DNA from: Ruminococcaceae bacterium UBA7101
Lineage (GTDB): Bacteria; Bacillota; Clostridia; Oscillospirales; Acutalibacteraceae
Assembly: GCA_002493325.1 (NCBI GenBank)
Contig: DKYL01000036.1
Location: forward strand, 1 to 27,723
DNA: 27,723 nucleotides
Reading direction: 5' to 3'
Below, piece after piece: positions 26,283 through 27,723 of the stretch. Position 1 is the stretch's first letter; the number at the start of each line of letters is the position of its first letter. A model generated the notes under the pieces. The model searched no databases. It was not told the DNA's origin and saw only the letters and a program-made list of their open reading frames with translations. A program made the translations under genes and the position numbers.

Positions 26283-26312
26283 ATTTTAAAATAAACCAAT
26301 AGGAATTGTCAA
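26283..26312 (-). promoter_or_regulatory. Promoter of rnpB
   Basis: Minus strand TTGACA (26312-26307), 18-bp spacer, TAAAAT (26288-26283). The predicted start near 26276 agrees with the P1 helix boundary at 26274. Confidence 0.65.
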
Positions 26313-26353
26313 TATTTTTTATAAATTCGTAAATAACTTTTATGAAATCTTAG

Positions 26354-26382
26354 TTGAAAAAAAGATGAATATATAGTAAAAT
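26354..26382 (+). promoter_or_regulatory. Promoter of the LCP-family gene
   Basis: TTGAAA (26354-26359), 17-bp spacer, TAAAAT (26377-26382), 23 bases before the ATG; divergent from the rnpB promoter. Confidence 0.55.
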
Positions 26383-26405
26383 TCATTTATAAAGAAGGTG
26401 ATACT

Positions 26406-27668
26406 ATGCCTCGTTTTGATGATGAGGATTTCAGAAACAATAATGACCGCAGGGACAGAACTGTACCCAAGGAAGAAAACTACTACAGCTACTCACCTGT
26501 TGACCTGAATTTTAACAGCCGTGAGCAAAATGTTGTCAGGGATAATCAATTAAGAAAAGGCATAAATCCTTGTGATATTGAGCCTGCTCAAAATAATTTT
26601 ACCCCTCCGCCGCCACCTGTGCAGCGTTTTCAGAGTGAAACAATCGGTGACTTTGCACCGCCTGCACCCCAGCGGCAAAGAGAGCCAAGGAAATCAGGTG
26701 ATGAAAAAAAGCCTAAAAAGCATTTTCATCTTATAAAATCAAAAAAGAAACGCATAACAACAATTATTCTTGCAGTAATTCTTGCATTGATTCTTATTGT
26801 TGTGGGAACAATATCCGGAATTATGGGAAGAATAACCTATAATGATAAAAAGGAAAACACCTTTGTTTCTGCCTCTGAGCTTGAAAGCAGTGCATTAGTC
26901 AAAAATATTCTTCTCCTTGGTGTGGATGCCCGTGCAGGCGAAAACGCTAACGAAACAAGGTCAGACACTATGATGCTTGTATCTATTGATATGAAGCACC
27001 GCAGCATTAAGCTTACATCTTTCCTGCGTGACACATGGGTATATATTCCGACTTTAGGATATAATCAAAGGTTAAATGCAGCTTGTTCGTCAGGCGGCTA
27101 TGAGGGTGTTGTTGATGCGATTGAGTACAACTTTGGAATTGATATTGACGGATATGCAGTAGTCGACTTTGAAATGTTCAAGGTGCTTGTTGACAGCCTT
27201 GGCGGTGTGGAGGTTGATGTTACTGAGGCAGAGGCTAAAGAGGTAACCAATCATCCAAACCGATACGGCGACGTCGTGCTTGAATCAGGAAAGTACAAGC
27301 TCAGCGGTGAACAGGCGCTTGCATACTGCAGAATCAGAAAAATTGACACAGACTTTGTCAGAACAGAAAGACAGCGTACGGTAATGAGTGCGATATTAAA
27401 TGATGCAAAGCATTCGGGTCCATTTACGTTACTGAATATGGCATACAAAAGCGCACCTTATATTGAAACGGATTTAACCAAAGGTGAATTACGAAGTCTT
27501 GTTATGAGTGCTGTTCCGTGCCTGGGCAATGACATTAAACAGGCGAAAGTACCATTTGAAGGAACTTGGGAATACGCAACAATCAGCGGCAACAGTGTTA
27601 TCAGTATTAATGTTGATAACAACAAGCAAAAGCTTGTTGACTATATTTATAATGATGTTTTAGAATAA
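26406..27668 (+). CDS. LytR-CpsA-Psr (LCP) family cell-wall glycopolymer ligase
   Basis: A 420-residue single-pass membrane protein. A long, polar, proline-rich cytoplasmic N terminus (about 1-115, with a PPPPP run at about 67-71) precedes one membrane segment (about 117-139) and an extracellular LCP catalytic domain (about 165-335). The conserved Asp and Arg set is seen in LLLGVDARAG, ETRSDTMMLVSID, TSFLRDTWV and CRIRKIDTDFVRTERQR. LCP enzymes transfer teichoic acids or other glycopolymers from lipid carriers to peptidoglycan. AAGAAGGTGA precedes the ATG. The extended cytoplasmic tail is longer than usual. No repeat or gene is seen after it to the window end. Confidence 0.9.
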   Translation: MPRFDDEDFRNNNDRRDRTVPKEENYYSYSPVDLNFNSREQNVVRDNQLRKGINPCDIEPAQNNFTPPPPPVQRFQSETIGDFAPPAPQRQREPRKSGDEKKPKKHFHLIKSKKKRITTIILAVILALILIVVGTISGIMGRITYNDKKENTFVSASELESSALVKNILLLGVDARAGENANETRSDTMMLVSIDMKHRSIKLTSFLRDTWVYIPTLGYNQRLNAACSSGGYEGVVDAIEYNFGIDIDGYAVVDFEMFKVLVDSLGGVEVDVTEAEAKEVTNHPNRYGDVVLESGKYKLSGEQALAYCRIRKIDTDFVRTERQRTVMSAILNDAKHSGPFTLLNMAYKSAPYIETDLTKGELRSLVMSAVPCLGNDIKQAKVPFEGTWEYATISGNSVISINVDNNKQKLVDYIYNDVLE

Positions 27669-27723
27669 ATATTCGTATAGCTAAGGTTACAGCAAAGCTA
27701 TATAACTCACGAAGTGAATATAA

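Overview
The window looks like the chromosome of a low-GC, Gram-positive gut Clostridium relative (Oscillospiraceae/Ruminococcaceae-like). This rests on a class B sortase with a sortase-anchored surface protein, an LCP cell-wall ligase, a bacterial type-A RNase P RNA, strong AGGAGG-type ribosome sites, near-consensus sigma-A promoters and generally AT-rich DNA. No IS element, prophage, tRNA or CRISPR array was seen. Genus is inference.

Left part (1-5560, minus strand): a very long open frame runs off the left edge and encodes DNRLRE-like, Ig-like and YD/RHS repeats, but it has no start codon or secretion signal. Upstream of it lies an AT-rich cluster: a sigma-region-4-like HTH protein, a small secreted protein that may be cut short, and an ECF sigma factor with a membrane anti-sigma-like partner.

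Surface-protein module (5585-9980): a 1068-residue LPXTG-type wall protein is divergent from a TetR regulator. Both promoters carry the same 18-bp motif, so the TetR protein probably controls itself and the surface protein. A class B sortase lies just across a bidirectional terminator, convergent with tetR.

Metabolic core (9996-21110): a probable seven-gene minus-strand operon runs from 17056 down to 9996 (TSCPD protein, GH36-like alpha-galactosidase, zinc-ribbon signal peptidase I, GPH sugar symporter, alpha/beta hydrolase, tautomerase-like protein, sortase). It is divergent from iolG-iolD-iolE for myo-inositol breakdown. iolJ and iolC follow at 24027-25908 on the minus strand, directly downstream of rnpB. 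Together the genes could import an alpha-galactoside, split it, and degrade inositol; galactinol-type galactosyl-cyclitols would fit. iolB and iolA are not in the window.

Right part (21126-27723): a P-type metal ATPase is preceded by a yybP-ykoY (manganese) riboswitch with a terminator, then iolC, iolJ, rnpB, and a divergent LCP protein gene.
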